A stretch of DNA of 64,000 nucleotides from Oceanospirillaceae bacterium (GTDB lineage Bacteria; Pseudomonadota; Gammaproteobacteria; Pseudomonadales; Oceanobacteraceae), in assembly GCA_024234265.1 (NCBI GenBank), contig JACKOM010000003.1, positions 1 to 64,000 of the forward strand, written 5' to 3'. Numbering within the stretch: position 1 is the first letter of the stretch; each line of letters begins with the position of its first letter. A program made the translations under genes and the position numbers. Positions 55,957-64,000 of the stretch are shown here, one piece after another. The notes beneath the pieces were generated by a model. It ran no database searches. It was not told the DNA's origin and saw nothing but the letters and a program-made list of their open reading frames with translations.

Positions 55957-56934
55957 ATGCAACACCCCTACGAAAATCTTGGCCCCGAGGTCATTCTGAA
56001 TGCCATCGACAGCACAGGCCTGCTGACGTCCGGGCATTTAACCGCGTTAAACAGCTATGAAAACCGTGTATATCAGGTGGGCATTGAGGGTGAAAACCCG
56101 CTGATCGCCAAGTTTTACCGCCCGGAGCGCTGGAGCGATAAAAGCATTCTGCAGGAACACGCCTTTGCCATGGCCCTGGTGGAAGATGAGCTGCCGGTGA
56201 TTGCACCGCTGGAAATTAACGGCGACACCCTGTTTCACTACCAGGGTTTTCGTTTTGCGTTATTCCCGCGTAAGGGCGGGCAAGGTGGGCATTTAGAGCA
56301 GGATGAAGATTTCCGCCAGATGGGGCGTTTTTTAGCGCGTATGCATCAGATTGGGCAGGAAGTGAACGCCAGTGCGCGCCCCCATTTAAATCCGCAAACC
56401 TACGGCCACGACAGCCGCGCAGTGGTGCTGCAAAGCGGCATGCTGCCACCCGATTTAATTCCGGCCTATGACACCATCAGCCGTGATTGCCTGAATCTGA
56501 TTGATGAAATCTGGCGTGAGCACAGCCCCCATTTGCAGTTAATCCACGGCGATATGCACGCGGGTAATATTTTATGGCGTGATGAATCTTTCCATCTGGT
56601 GGATTTGGACGACTGCTGTTTAGGCCCGCGTATGCAGGATATTTTTATGCTGCTCAACGGTGAAACCGACCAGCAGCAGCGCCAGCTGGAAGTGCTGGCA
56701 GAAGCTTATATGCAATTTATGCCCTTCCCTGCGCAGCAACTGGCGTTAATTGAAAGCCTGCGCACCCTGCGCATTCTGAAATACGCCGCGTGGATTTGTC
56801 AGCGCTGGCACGACCCGGCATTTCCGATTGCTTTCCCCTGGTTCGGGCAGGGCCGTTTCTGGCCGGATCATATTTTAAGTTTGCGGGAGCAGTTCGCAGC
56901 TCTGCAAGGGCCCTCTTTGCAGCTGTATTTATAG
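55957..56934 (+). CDS. srkA: Stress response kinase A (YihE-type Ser/Thr kinase)
   Basis: A 325-residue kinase-fold protein. It contains LTALNSYENRVYQVGIE (P-loop-like strand), PLIAKFYRPERWSDKSILQEHAFA, the catalytic loop LQLIHGDMHAGNILWRD and LVDLDDCCLGPRMQDIFMLL in place of DFG. This matches SrkA/YihE, a kinase that protects against envelope stress-related death. Upstream is the IS remnant; downstream is an outer-membrane protein gene. Confidence 0.92.
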   Translation: MQHPYENLGPEVILNAIDSTGLLTSGHLTALNSYENRVYQVGIEGENPLIAKFYRPERWSDKSILQEHAFAMALVEDELPVIAPLEINGDTLFHYQGFRFALFPRKGGQGGHLEQDEDFRQMGRFLARMHQIGQEVNASARPHLNPQTYGHDSRAVVLQSGMLPPDLIPAYDTISRDCLNLIDEIWREHSPHLQLIHGDMHAGNILWRDESFHLVDLDDCCLGPRMQDIFMLLNGETDQQQRQLEVLAEAYMQFMPFPAQQLALIESLRTLRILKYAAWICQRWHDPAFPIAFPWFGQGRFWPDHILSLREQFAALQGPSLQLYL

Positions 56935-56978
56935 TGGTAAACTGCCCGTGCCCTAAAATTTTCAATGGAGTGTATTAC

Positions 56979-57482
56979 ATGTTCAAACAAAAACTGCTGC
57001 TCGGCGCCCTGTTATTAACCAGCACAGCCGCATTTGCCGCCCCTGCTGCACCTGCCGCCAATAAAAGCCACAACCTGTATGTGGGTGTTGGTCTGAGCCA
57101 CAACCGTGTGGATTTTGAACCCTTCAAAGGTGATGTAGAAACCGCCGGTGGTATGCAGGTATTTGCCGGTTTAAAAACTGGCCAGCGCAACGGCTTTGAT
57201 CTGGCCGTAGAAGCCGGTTACATGGACACCGCCGATTTCTCCCACACCAATACCGATTTCAGCGGCATCTGGTTCTCCGGTGTTGGCAAACGCACCATCA
57301 GCGAAGTGGACAACCGCTTAGCCCTGCTGGGCCGTGTGGGCGTGGATTTAGGCGATGACGACGGTATTTTCATGGGCGTGGGCGCTGAGTTCAAACTGGC
57401 TCCGGCTGTGTTTGTACGTGGTGAATACGTTGCTAAAGATATCAGCCAGTCCTACCAGCTGAACGCCGGTTTTGAGTTCTAA
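56979..57482 (+). CDS. Outer-membrane beta-barrel-like protein, small
   Basis: A 167-residue protein. Signal peptide MFKQKLLLGALLLTSTAAFA, then alternating hydrophobic strands (LYVGVGLSHNRVDF, FAGLKTGQRNGFDLAVEAGYMD, LALLGRVGVDLG, FMGVGAEFKLAPAVFVRGEYV) and a C-terminal Phe (LNAGFEF), typical of an eight-stranded outer-membrane barrel. GGAG lies 8 bases before the ATG at 56979. No specific function can be assigned. Confidence 0.75.
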   Translation: MFKQKLLLGALLLTSTAAFAAPAAPAANKSHNLYVGVGLSHNRVDFEPFKGDVETAGGMQVFAGLKTGQRNGFDLAVEAGYMDTADFSHTNTDFSGIWFSGVGKRTISEVDNRLALLGRVGVDLGDDDGIFMGVGAEFKLAPAVFVRGEYVAKDISQSYQLNAGFEF

Positions 57483-57660
57483 GCCAAACCTCAAGACTTA
57501 ACATCGCGCCGCGTGTAACTCGATTATGCGCGGCCGTTACAAACGTCTGCACGCTAATACATGCCGATTGACCGGATTTCCGCTAAAATCCCCCTATTGT
57601 TTTTCACCGGCCACGGGCCCGAACACCTGCGCCCTGCCCACCATTTAAAAGCGGAATACC

Positions 57661-58674
57661 ATGCCCCTGAGCCAACCCAGCCAGCTTCTGGAAAAAAACC
57701 TCGAATTATTCGACCGTAAAACCCTGCTGTTAAACCCCCCGGCGGATGGTTTTGCGCAACTCTTAAACGCGGAAGAAAAAACCCGCTTTTGCAGCATGGC
57801 CCTCAGCCAAAGTGCACTGGATGATATGGCCGCCAGCGGTGTGCAGGATGTCGGCCTGTTTGGCGCAACGGACTGTGTGGATTTTGTGCTCTACCTGCCC
57901 AAAATGAAAAACCGCGCCGATATGTTATTAAACTATGTGCGCAGTGTCTGGCAGGAAGACAGCCGCCTGTTTATCGTCGGCGAAAACAAAGGCGGGATTA
58001 AATCCATTGAAACCCCGCTGAAAAAACAATTCGGGCGCATTTACAAACAGGCCAGCGGTAAACACTGTGTATTGATGTTTGCCGACCAGTGCCTGGAAAA
58101 AACCAGCTTTAAACTTGAGCGTTACCTCAAATACAACAAAATCGAAAACATTGATCTGGAACTGGCCAGTTACCCCGGTGTATTCAGTGAAGCGCGCCTC
58201 GATAAAGGCACCTCGATTTTATTTGAATTTTTACCGGATGATTTAAAAGGCCGTTTTGTGGACTTTGGTTGTGGTGCCGGTGTCATCGCCGCGTACCTGC
58301 GCAAACACCATGTCAAACCCAAAATGACGTTATTAGATGACGATTTATTATCCCTCGCCGCTGCGCAGGCCACCATGCAGAAAAACGGCCTGGAATACGA
58401 AGAGGCCCTTGCCTCCAACGGCCTGAAAAAACTCGAACGTAAAAAGTTTGATTGCATTATCAGCAACCCGCCTTTCCATCAGGGCCTGAAAACCGATTAC
58501 GACGTGGCAGAAAACCTGCTGCACAACGCTAAAAAATACCTGCACCCCCACGGGCGTTTAATTATTGTGGCGAACGATTTCCTGCAATATGAGCCGATAC
58601 TCAAACAGCATTTTAAGTTTGTGGATTTATTAGGGGAAAAACACGGCTTTAAGGTGATTTCAGCGAATAGCTGA
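57661..58674 (+). CDS. rsmC: 16S rRNA (guanine(1207)-N(2))-methyltransferase
   Basis: A 337-residue two-domain methyltransferase. The N-terminal domain is a degenerate Rossmann fold; the catalytic domain has the SAM motif FVDFGCGAGVIAAYL and the N-P-P-F motif CIISNPPFHQGLKTDY. It methylates G1207 in helix 34 of 16S rRNA. GGAATACC precedes the ATG. It is a stand-alone gene. Confidence 0.93.
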   Translation: MPLSQPSQLLEKNLELFDRKTLLLNPPADGFAQLLNAEEKTRFCSMALSQSALDDMAASGVQDVGLFGATDCVDFVLYLPKMKNRADMLLNYVRSVWQEDSRLFIVGENKGGIKSIETPLKKQFGRIYKQASGKHCVLMFADQCLEKTSFKLERYLKYNKIENIDLELASYPGVFSEARLDKGTSILFEFLPDDLKGRFVDFGCGAGVIAAYLRKHHVKPKMTLLDDDLLSLAAAQATMQKNGLEYEEALASNGLKKLERKKFDCIISNPPFHQGLKTDYDVAENLLHNAKKYLHPHGRLIIVANDFLQYEPILKQHFKFVDLLGEKHGFKVISANS

Positions 58675-58717
58675 TTTGCAGTCGGGGGCTTGGCGACGGG
58701 TGTCGGGAGCAAAACCG

Positions 58718-58796
58718 CGCCAGACGCCAGACGCCAGACGCCAGACGCCAGACGCCAGACGCCAGACGCCAGACGCCAGACGCCAGACGCCAGACG
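58718..58796. repeat. Heptanucleotide tandem array (GCCAGAC unit)
   Basis: About 79 bases: the unit GCCAGAC repeated about eleven times with no visible error, starting 44 bases past the rsmC stop. A looser GTCGGG-type heptad (58682-58708) precedes it. Length differences between strains would be expected. Confidence 0.92.
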
Positions 58797-58849
58797 ATCT
58801 TATCTCTCAACGTTCCGGCAATATCAATTTTTTTAGCGAAATCCATCTT

Positions 58850-58975
58850 TGTAAAAACGTTACCGAGGCAGTCGGAGCGAGGCAAAAACAAACGAAAAAG
58901 CGCAGTTTATGTTTTATAAATGAGCATTTTGAGTTTGTTTTTAACAAAGCTCCGGCAACGCAGGTAGTTTTTACC
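58850..58975. repeat. Interspersed palindromic element, copy 6
   Basis: CGAGGCAGTCGGAGCGAGGC and TTAACAAAGCTCCGGCAACG as arms; core AAAAAGCGCAGTTTAT ... ATAAATGAGCATTTT with flanking AAAACAAAC / GTTTGTTTTT. It is closest to copy 1 (8.2 kb). It ends next to the 3' end of the broken sterol desaturase gene. Confidence 0.85.
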
Positions 58976-60038
58976 CCCGGTTCTTTTTATTCGCCCGATA
59001 ACGCAAATACTCCGGCACATAGGTCTTGCCCATAAATCTATCCAGATAGGATAAAAACCCGGCGTAATTTCCCTTAAAACGCGCATGGTGAAAATCGTGA
59101 TAAACCGCGCCGTGGTAAAACGGAATTAACTTCACCGGGTTATAGGGGAAATCATAACCACAGTGGCCATCGGCGGCTTCAAACTGGCGGATAATAATCC
59201 ACAGCCAAAATACGTATAAATGCGCGCCCAGCAATAAGGGGCCCAGGGCCTGTTAGCACTAAGTGAACCGGGCCTGCTGAGAGCCAGTTTTTCTCAGAAC
59301 AAGGAGCGAAGATTGATATTAGTGGGCTAAATGAATGATGAGTGACGAAGTTAATGGGGAAAACTGGCCTCAGCCCGAAGGGTTATGGTTAAAAATCCCC
59401 CATGCTGCGTTGCTGTTCGTTTGCTTAACCCGTTAGGCCACACTCTCAGCGCCTTGCCTGAAATATTTTTAACCAATAACAGGCCTCGTTTAATTAGTGT
59501 TAACAGGCCCTCGCATAGTTAATAAACCTGTGGCTACAAATTCCAGCCAGTGAAAATAATTACCATCCAGCGCACAGGTATTTTTAATGCGGTGGTGCAC
59601 CACATGCACATGGCGCAACAACAGGGGGTGATGCATGGCGCGGTGCATCCAATAATATAAAAAATCATCCAGCACAATAAAAATTAACAGCTGAAGAACC
59701 ACCCAATACCAGGCCGGTAATTCCCCCACATGAATCGTATTAAGCTCGCGAAACAGCGGCCAGGCCAGCACCATCAGACTGAGCATAATGCTGCTGTTAA
59801 TCGTTATGCGCGCGATATTCGGCCAGAAATAGGTACGCACCTGAAAGGGTTTTTGCTGAATTTTAAAACGGCGCAGTTTGATAGGGTCGATAAATGCCAA
59901 CAAAGTCCAGGGCAGGGCAAAACATAAAAACGCTGCCGCGCTGAGTAATGTGCTGCCCACCACCAGGGGTATAAACAGAGGATCGTGATAACTTTGCAGT
60001 GCCGCCTGCCAGAGGCCGGCAAAATCCAGAGGGGCCAT
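58971..60038 (-). pseudogene. Sterol desaturase/fatty acid hydroxylase family gene split by an insertion
   Basis: The N-terminal part (59511-60038, start at 60038 MAPLDFAG) has membrane helices and the His motifs YWMHRAMHH and HVHVVHH; the C-terminal part (58971-59245) has YHDFHHARFKG and completes the di-iron histidine set. Together they would make a full-length family member of about 265 residues. Between them lies a 267-base element (59245-59511) that brings a stop codon. Removing exactly 267 bases gives a continuous frame across the join (LLTMRGPLLLGAHLY), so the rest of the gene is undamaged. Confidence 0.85.
59245..59511. mobile_element. 267-bp MITE-like element inserted in the sterol desaturase gene
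   Basis: Terminal inverted repeats AGGGCCTGTTAGCACTAA (left) and its reverse complement with one mismatch (TTAGTGTTAACAGGCCCT, right), 18 bases. A subterminal GGCCTG motif recurs (near 59269 and 59481). The interior has inverted repeats (GCCAGTTTTTCTC, AAAACTGGC) and no ORF. I see no target-site duplication. No transposase for it is in the window. Confidence 0.82.
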
Positions 60039-60126
60039 GGTCATACCCTTTATTATTGTTATGGGACCACTTTAGGGATTTTGCCGTTTTATTTCTTGTC
60101 ATTTACTGCCAGGGTGCTGGCAGATT

Positions 60127-60858
60127 TCAGTTGCCGAATAAGGCACTCAGTTCGAACAGCACAGCTTCAGAGGCATGGCTGGGGGAATTTTCATAGGCCA
60201 AGCCAAGTTTGATTGCCGGCACTGGGTGCATATTCAGGGCAAGGCCCCACTCCTGTTCGGTTTTATTCAGGGCTTCAAAACGGCGGAAATAGGGGGAAAT
60301 CTGCGCCTGATAACGGGCGGTTAAATCCGCTTGCACACCGGCCTGCCAGATGTAACCGATTTTTTGATCTTCCACAATGTAGTCAACCGCTGTGCCACTG
60401 TCGATGCTGGTAATTGTTGCGGAAAAATCCGTATAACGCACACCGCCTGACAGGTAAATAACAGGGTTCATGGCGATTCCTTGCGGCAAGGCAAAATAAC
60501 GCCCGAAAATAATATTGGCCTCTTGCTGTTCATGTTCTTTGACACGCCACAGGTTGCCATTGGCGACATATTCATCGGCGCTGGAATTAATATCACGCAG
60601 CACCAGCTGGCCAAACCAGTTTTCTGCAAAATTTTGTTGGAAGTTCAGACCGAGTATTTCCTGCTGAAAAGTAGATTTACCCGAATAGTTAATCGCGAAA
60701 GGTAGTTCCACATTGCCCTGGCCATATTCCAGGCTGATTTCGCTGTTGTTTTCTGCGGCATGAACCGCATTGGCGAATATACCAGCACATAAAATGCTGG
60801 CGGCGGCAGAGGTTGTTTTTTTGCTGGCCGTTAATACATGCAGGGCAAGTTTTTTCAC
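60127..60858 (-). CDS. Outer-membrane-protein-like secreted protein, unknown function
   Basis: A 243-residue protein starting at GTG 60858 (AGGA 6-7 bases upstream). The long basic N-terminus MKKLALHVLTASKKTTSAAASILCAGIFANAVHA looks like a signal peptide ending in AHA. The rest alternates polar and hydrophobic residues (IIFGRYFALP, VIYLSGGVRYTDFSATI, LTARYQAQISPYFRRFEAL, LKLGLAYENS) and ends in ALFGN, suggesting an outer-membrane barrel. No family recognised. Confidence 0.6.
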   Translation of the reverse strand: MKKLALHVLTASKKTTSAAASILCAGIFANAVHAAENNSEISLEYGQGNVELPFAINYSGKSTFQQEILGLNFQQNFAENWFGQLVLRDINSSADEYVANGNLWRVKEHEQQEANIIFGRYFALPQGIAMNPVIYLSGGVRYTDFSATITSIDSGTAVDYIVEDQKIGYIWQAGVQADLTARYQAQISPYFRRFEALNKTEQEWGLALNMHPVPAIKLGLAYENSPSHASEAVLFELSALFGN

Positions 60859-61064
60859 ACAATATCCTTATCGGGTTAAACCCCATTGCAGGGCGCGCGC
60901 ATCTTAACACAGGTTTTTTGATTTAACTCCGCAGGCGCAGGCTTTTAACCCCGTCACACCCCCACACAATTATGACCAAAGTTATAGGCCCCTCCCCCTT
61001 AGTGCCGATTCCCCCTTGCACCTGAAAACCTAGTATGGCGGCACTTCATATTGGGACGGCAACC

Positions 61065-64000
61065 ATGCAACTTAAACTGGCATTTTTATTCAGCGTCACA
61101 CTTGCCCTAACCGGCTGTGGCAAACCCTATGGCGGCGCGGTGGATACCACCCCCAGCGCAGGTGATTTAAATATCAGCGGGGCTGAAACCCGCCCGGATG
61201 AAAGCAGCCTGCTGGCAGGTAAAGAGTTATACCAGGCCCAGTGCAAAGCCTGCCACGGTGATGCCACCACAAAAGCCATCAGCGGCAATATGCTGCGCGT
61301 GGGCAGCCATTTAACCAGCCGTGATGCCTATATCACTTATATTGCGGCCACCATGCCCCCTACGGATAAAACCCAGTGTGACGCCGACTGTGCCGCGCTG
61401 GTATTTGATTATGCCTACCATGAATTACTCGCCGACATGGCGGCCAACGGCGGCAACAACTCCGGCAATAACAATGGTGCTGACGTGAACAGCACAGGTG
61501 CCGAACTGTATGCCGCCCAGTGTGAAACCTGCCACGGCAACGCCAGTAAAACCGGCCCCTACGGCAGCATGTTTTTAAATAACAGCCCCCTGACGGACCG
61601 CGCCGCTTACATTGCCTACATCACCCAATATATGCCGGCTGCCAACGCCTCTGCCTGTGATGCCGATTGCGCCGCCGCGGTGTTTGATTACGCGGTTATC
61701 GCCCTGCCCAATGCCTTCAACGGTAATAACAATTCCGGTGATACCAACTCAGGCTCAGGTTCCGGCACTGCGGTTACCCTGCTGCCGGTGGCCGCTTTAA
61801 ATGCAGTGGCCGAAGGCAATAACGCCATCAATTTAAGCTGGAGTGACCCCGGCAACGATGAAAAAGGCTTCAGCATTGAGCGCCGCGTCAACGATGGCCA
61901 GTATGAAGAAATCATGCGCCTGGCGCTGAATATCAACGCCCTGCGTGATGCCAACCTGACCCCGGGCAACCGTTACCGTTACCGCATCCGCGCGTTTGTG
62001 GGCACTGAATTTTCCGCCTACAGCAACAGCCAGGAAATTACCTTAGCCCTGCCACAAACTGCACCGGCGGCACCTTCTGCCCTGGCCGGCAGCAGCACTG
62101 AAAGCCAGATCAGCCTCACCTGGCAGGACAACAGCAACAACGAAACCGCATTTATTATTGAGCGCCGCAGCGGCAGTGCCGCCTTCGCGCAAATTGCCAG
62201 CCTGGCCGCCAATACCACCACCTATAACAACCTGCAGGTCAGCGCCAACACCCTGTACGATTACCGCGTCAGCGCCAGCAATGCCAATGGCACTTCCGCC
62301 AGCGTGAGCATCAGTGGCCTGCAATTAAAAGCCGCCAGCAGTTGCACCAGCAGCAGCTCCAGCGCCCCCCAATATGTGGCCGGCACCACTTACCAGGTCG
62401 GTGACAAAGTGCTCAACCAGAGCAACATTTACCAGTGCACAGTGGGCGGTTGGTGCAGCTCAAACGCCAGCAGCTATTACGCCCCCGGCAGCGGCCTTGC
62501 GTGGCAGGATGCGTGGAAACTGGTGGGCGCCGCGAGCAGTTCATCCGGCAGTTGTGCCACAACGACGATTCCGGCAGCGGCCAGCAACCTCAACGCCGTA
62601 TTAAGCAGCGACCAGAGCAGCATTGCCCTCTCCTGGACCGACAACGCCCAGGACGAAAGCGGTTACCTGCTGCAACGTAAAGTGAACAGCGGCAGCTGGA
62701 GCAATCTGCAGGAACTCGCCGCCGGAGCCACCACCTACCGCGATGCGGCCATCAGCGTGGGCAGCACTTACCAGTACCGCGTGGCCGCCTTCAACAGCGC
62801 CGGCAGCTCCGCCTATGTGCAGAGCACCAGCCTGCTGGTGGAACAAAAAGAAATCATCCCCGCCACACCCACTAACATGCTCGCCACCCCTATGCTCAGC
62901 AGCATAGTGCTGAGCTGGGAAGACAACGCCGGCAACGAAGCCAACTACCTGCTGGAGCGCCGTGTCGACAACGGCAGCTGGGCCCTGCTCGCCACCCTCA
63001 ACCCCAACAGCCAGAGTTATAACGACACCGGCGTGGCCACAGGCAAACGTTACGATTACCGCGTCAGCGCCAAAAACAGCGCCGGCACCTCCATGACCGC
63101 CAGCATCTTTGGCCTGAGCCTGGCCAGCGCCCCCGTGGCCGATGCCCGCGAAAGCGCCTTCAACAGCAAATGCGTGAACTGCCACGTGGCCGGTGGCCTG
63201 GGTGGTGAGCTCAACGACAGCCGTATCAAAAGCAAATGGAACGGCAAAAGCTTCGACGCCTTTATGGTGAAAGTGAAAACCATGCCCGTGGCCAGCTGCG
63301 ATACCACCTGCCTGGAAAACGCCGCCAGCCATATCTGGGAAACCCTGTGGGGTTATACCCGCAGCACCGCGAATAATGCCGATGGCCGTGGGGTGCGTGG
63401 CATTCGCCTGCTCACCGCGTTTGAATACCAAAACGCCGTGAAAGACTTAACCGGCGTGAGTGTAAGTGCTGAAAACCTGCCCAAGAGCCGTTTTGATGAG
63501 CACTTCAAATACGCCAGCGATGCCGACAACGGCAAAGTGCAATACGATGAAGCCAACAAATACCTGCAACAGGCCAATAGCATTGCCGCCGCCGCCAACC
63601 TCAGCCTGCTCGGCTGTGGCAGCAGCAGTTGCAGCAGCAGCCAGGTGGCAACCGCCGGTTTACGGGTATTACGCCGCCCCCTGAGCAGCAGCGAACTGAG
63701 CACCTACAGCAGCATCAACAGCGCCAACGGCAGCCGCGCCATGCTCGCCAGCATGCTGCTCAGCCCCTATTTCCTCTACCACATTGAATTAGGCACCTGG
63801 AACAGCACTGCCCAGGCCTACCAGTTAACCCAGTATGAAATTGCCAGCGCCCTGTCGTTCCAGATTTTAGGCACCACCCCCAGCGCGGCCCTGCTCAACA
63901 AAGCCGCCAGCAATACCTTCAGCAGCAGCGCCGCCATTGCCAGCGAAGCCGATGCCCTGATGAGCGGCAGCGCCTTCAACAAAAACATGCTGGAATTTGT
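61065..64000 (+). CDS. Large multihaem lipoprotein with FN3, carbohydrate-binding and DUF1587/DUF1592-type domains (3' end outside window)
   Basis: Open from ATG 61065 to the window end (at least 978 residues). The N-terminus MQLKLAFLFSVTLALTGCGK has a lipobox. Haem motifs CxxCH: CKACH (60-64), CETCH (153-157), and CVNCH (703-707). Between them are about four fibronectin-type-III-like repeats (e.g. NLSWSDPGNDEKGFSIERR; ISLTWQDNSNNETAFIIERR; SSIVLSWEDNAGNEANYLLERR) and, at about residues 430-500, a CBM5/12-like module (YVAGTTYQVGDKVLNQSNIY ... W..AW). The C-terminal part begins RLLTAFEYQNAVKDLTGVS, typical of the DUF1587 start of DUF1592/DUF1588 proteins, with SPYFLYHIELG following. It is probably an exported, polysaccharide-associated redox protein. 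Function is inference. Confidence 0.8.
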   Translation, partial: MQLKLAFLFSVTLALTGCGKPYGGAVDTTPSAGDLNISGAETRPDESSLLAGKELYQAQCKACHGDATTKAISGNMLRVGSHLTSRDAYITYIAATMPPTDKTQCDADCAALVFDYAYHELLADMAANGGNNSGNNNGADVNSTGAELYAAQCETCHGNASKTGPYGSMFLNNSPLTDRAAYIAYITQYMPAANASACDADCAAAVFDYAVIALPNAFNGNNNSGDTNSGSGSGTAVTLLPVAALNAVAEGNNAINLSWSDPGNDEKGFSIERRVNDGQYEEIMRLALNINALRDANLTPGNRYRYRIRAFVGTEFSAYSNSQEITLALPQTAPAAPSALAGSSTESQISLTWQDNSNNETAFIIERRSGSAAFAQIASLAANTTTYNNLQVSANTLYDYRVSASNANGTSASVSISGLQLKAASSCTSSSSSAPQYVAGTTYQVGDKVLNQSNIYQCTVGGWCSSNASSYYAPGSGLAWQDAWKLVGAASSSSGSCATTTIPAAASNLNAVLSSDQSSIALSWTDNAQDESGYLLQRKVNSGSWSNLQELAAGATTYRDAAISVGSTYQYRVAAFNSAGSSAYVQSTSLLVEQKEIIPATPTNMLATPMLSSIVLSWEDNAGNEANYLLERRVDNGSWALLATLNPNSQSYNDTGVATGKRYDYRVSAKNSAGTSMTASIFGLSLASAPVADARESAFNSKCVNCHVAGGLGGELNDSRIKSKWNGKSFDAFMVKVKTMPVASCDTTCLENAASHIWETLWGYTRSTANNADGRGVRGIRLLTAFEYQNAVKDLTGVSVSAENLPKSRFDEHFKYASDADNGKVQYDEANKYLQQANSIAAAANLSLLGCGSSSCSSSQVATAGLRVLRRPLSSSELSTYSSINSANGSRAMLASMLLSPYFLYHIELGTWNSTAQAYQLTQYEIASALSFQILGTTPSAALLNKAASNTFSSSAAIASEADALMSGSAFNKNMLEF

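Noticed and set aside
61612..63703. Several open frames on both strands within the multihaem lipoprotein gene
   Set aside because: They are shadows of a repetitive, GC-rich coding sequence; the frame from 61065 has haem motifs and domain structure throughout.

Overview
The window looks like chromosomal DNA of a gammaproteobacterium, most likely Cellvibrionales (Cellvibrio/Saccharophagus-like). Pointers are the lpoA-yraN-diaA, rplM-rpsI-petABC-sspAB and bioBFHCD blocks, the AcnD/PrpF-type methylcitrate operon with a GntR regulator, and a modular cytochrome c/FN3/carbohydrate-binding/DUF1592-type protein. The genus is inference; all gene calls come from reading translations and motifs, without database searches.

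Layout. 0-2.7 kb: end of lpoA, then yraN and diaA (+). 2.7-8.1 kb: rplM-rpsI, petABC and sspAB, all on the minus strand. 8.1-16.8 kb: prfC, a divergent RegB/RegA-type redox two-component pair, a CbiM-like membrane protein, a SulP transporter, rimI with a putative psi-like partner, and leuA. 16.9-21.1 kb: a three-gene operon of secreted DUF6160-type proteins. 21.3-28.7 kb: an accessory island. 28.7-34.1 kb: a complete 16S-23S-5S rRNA operon (minus) with three tandem promoters and no tRNA in the spacer. 34.1-38.1 kb: two large acyl-CoA dehydrogenases behind a PsrA-like operator. 38.2-39.5 kb: a SprA-related protein and a small protein. 39.8-44.3 kb: bioBFHCD, with comF divergent. 45.3-46.8 kb: a phytase-like lipoprotein. 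46.8-54.2 kb: gntR-prpB-prpC-acnD-prpF. 54.3-61 kb: a Phd/ParE-type toxin-antitoxin pair, an IS3 remnant, srkA, rsmC, outer-membrane proteins and a broken sterol desaturase. 61 kb to the end: the start of a large multihaem, FN3-rich lipoprotein.

The most unusual region is the island. Two 1,216-bp arms, nearly identical by my reading, lie in inverted orientation. Each carries a copy of the rRNA-operon terminator and the same roughly 330-residue start of a polymorphic-toxin-like ORF that lacks a convincing start site. The ORFs then diverge. One ends in peptidoglycan-binding and lytic-transglycosylase domains and is followed by a small predicted lipoprotein. The other ends in a glycine-rich membrane-active-looking tip and is followed by a four-helix membrane protein. 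Each putative immunity protein therefore sits in the compartment where its toxin should act. A REP-associated transposase with flanking REP-like hairpins lies between the two modules. I read this as a pair of orphan toxin/immunity cassettes in an invertible arrangement next to an rrn operon.

The window also carries several families of non-coding repeats: a recurrent palindromic element of about 120-190 bp found at least six times, including inside the prp operon; heptanucleotide tandem arrays; and two elements of about 267 bp with terminal inverted repeats, one of which splits a sterol desaturase gene and leaves an intact frame when removed on paper. Readable regulatory sites include a BirA operator/promoter for bioB inside comF, a PsrA-like site for the acyl-CoA dehydrogenase gene, and FadR-type GntR sites upstream of the prp operon.
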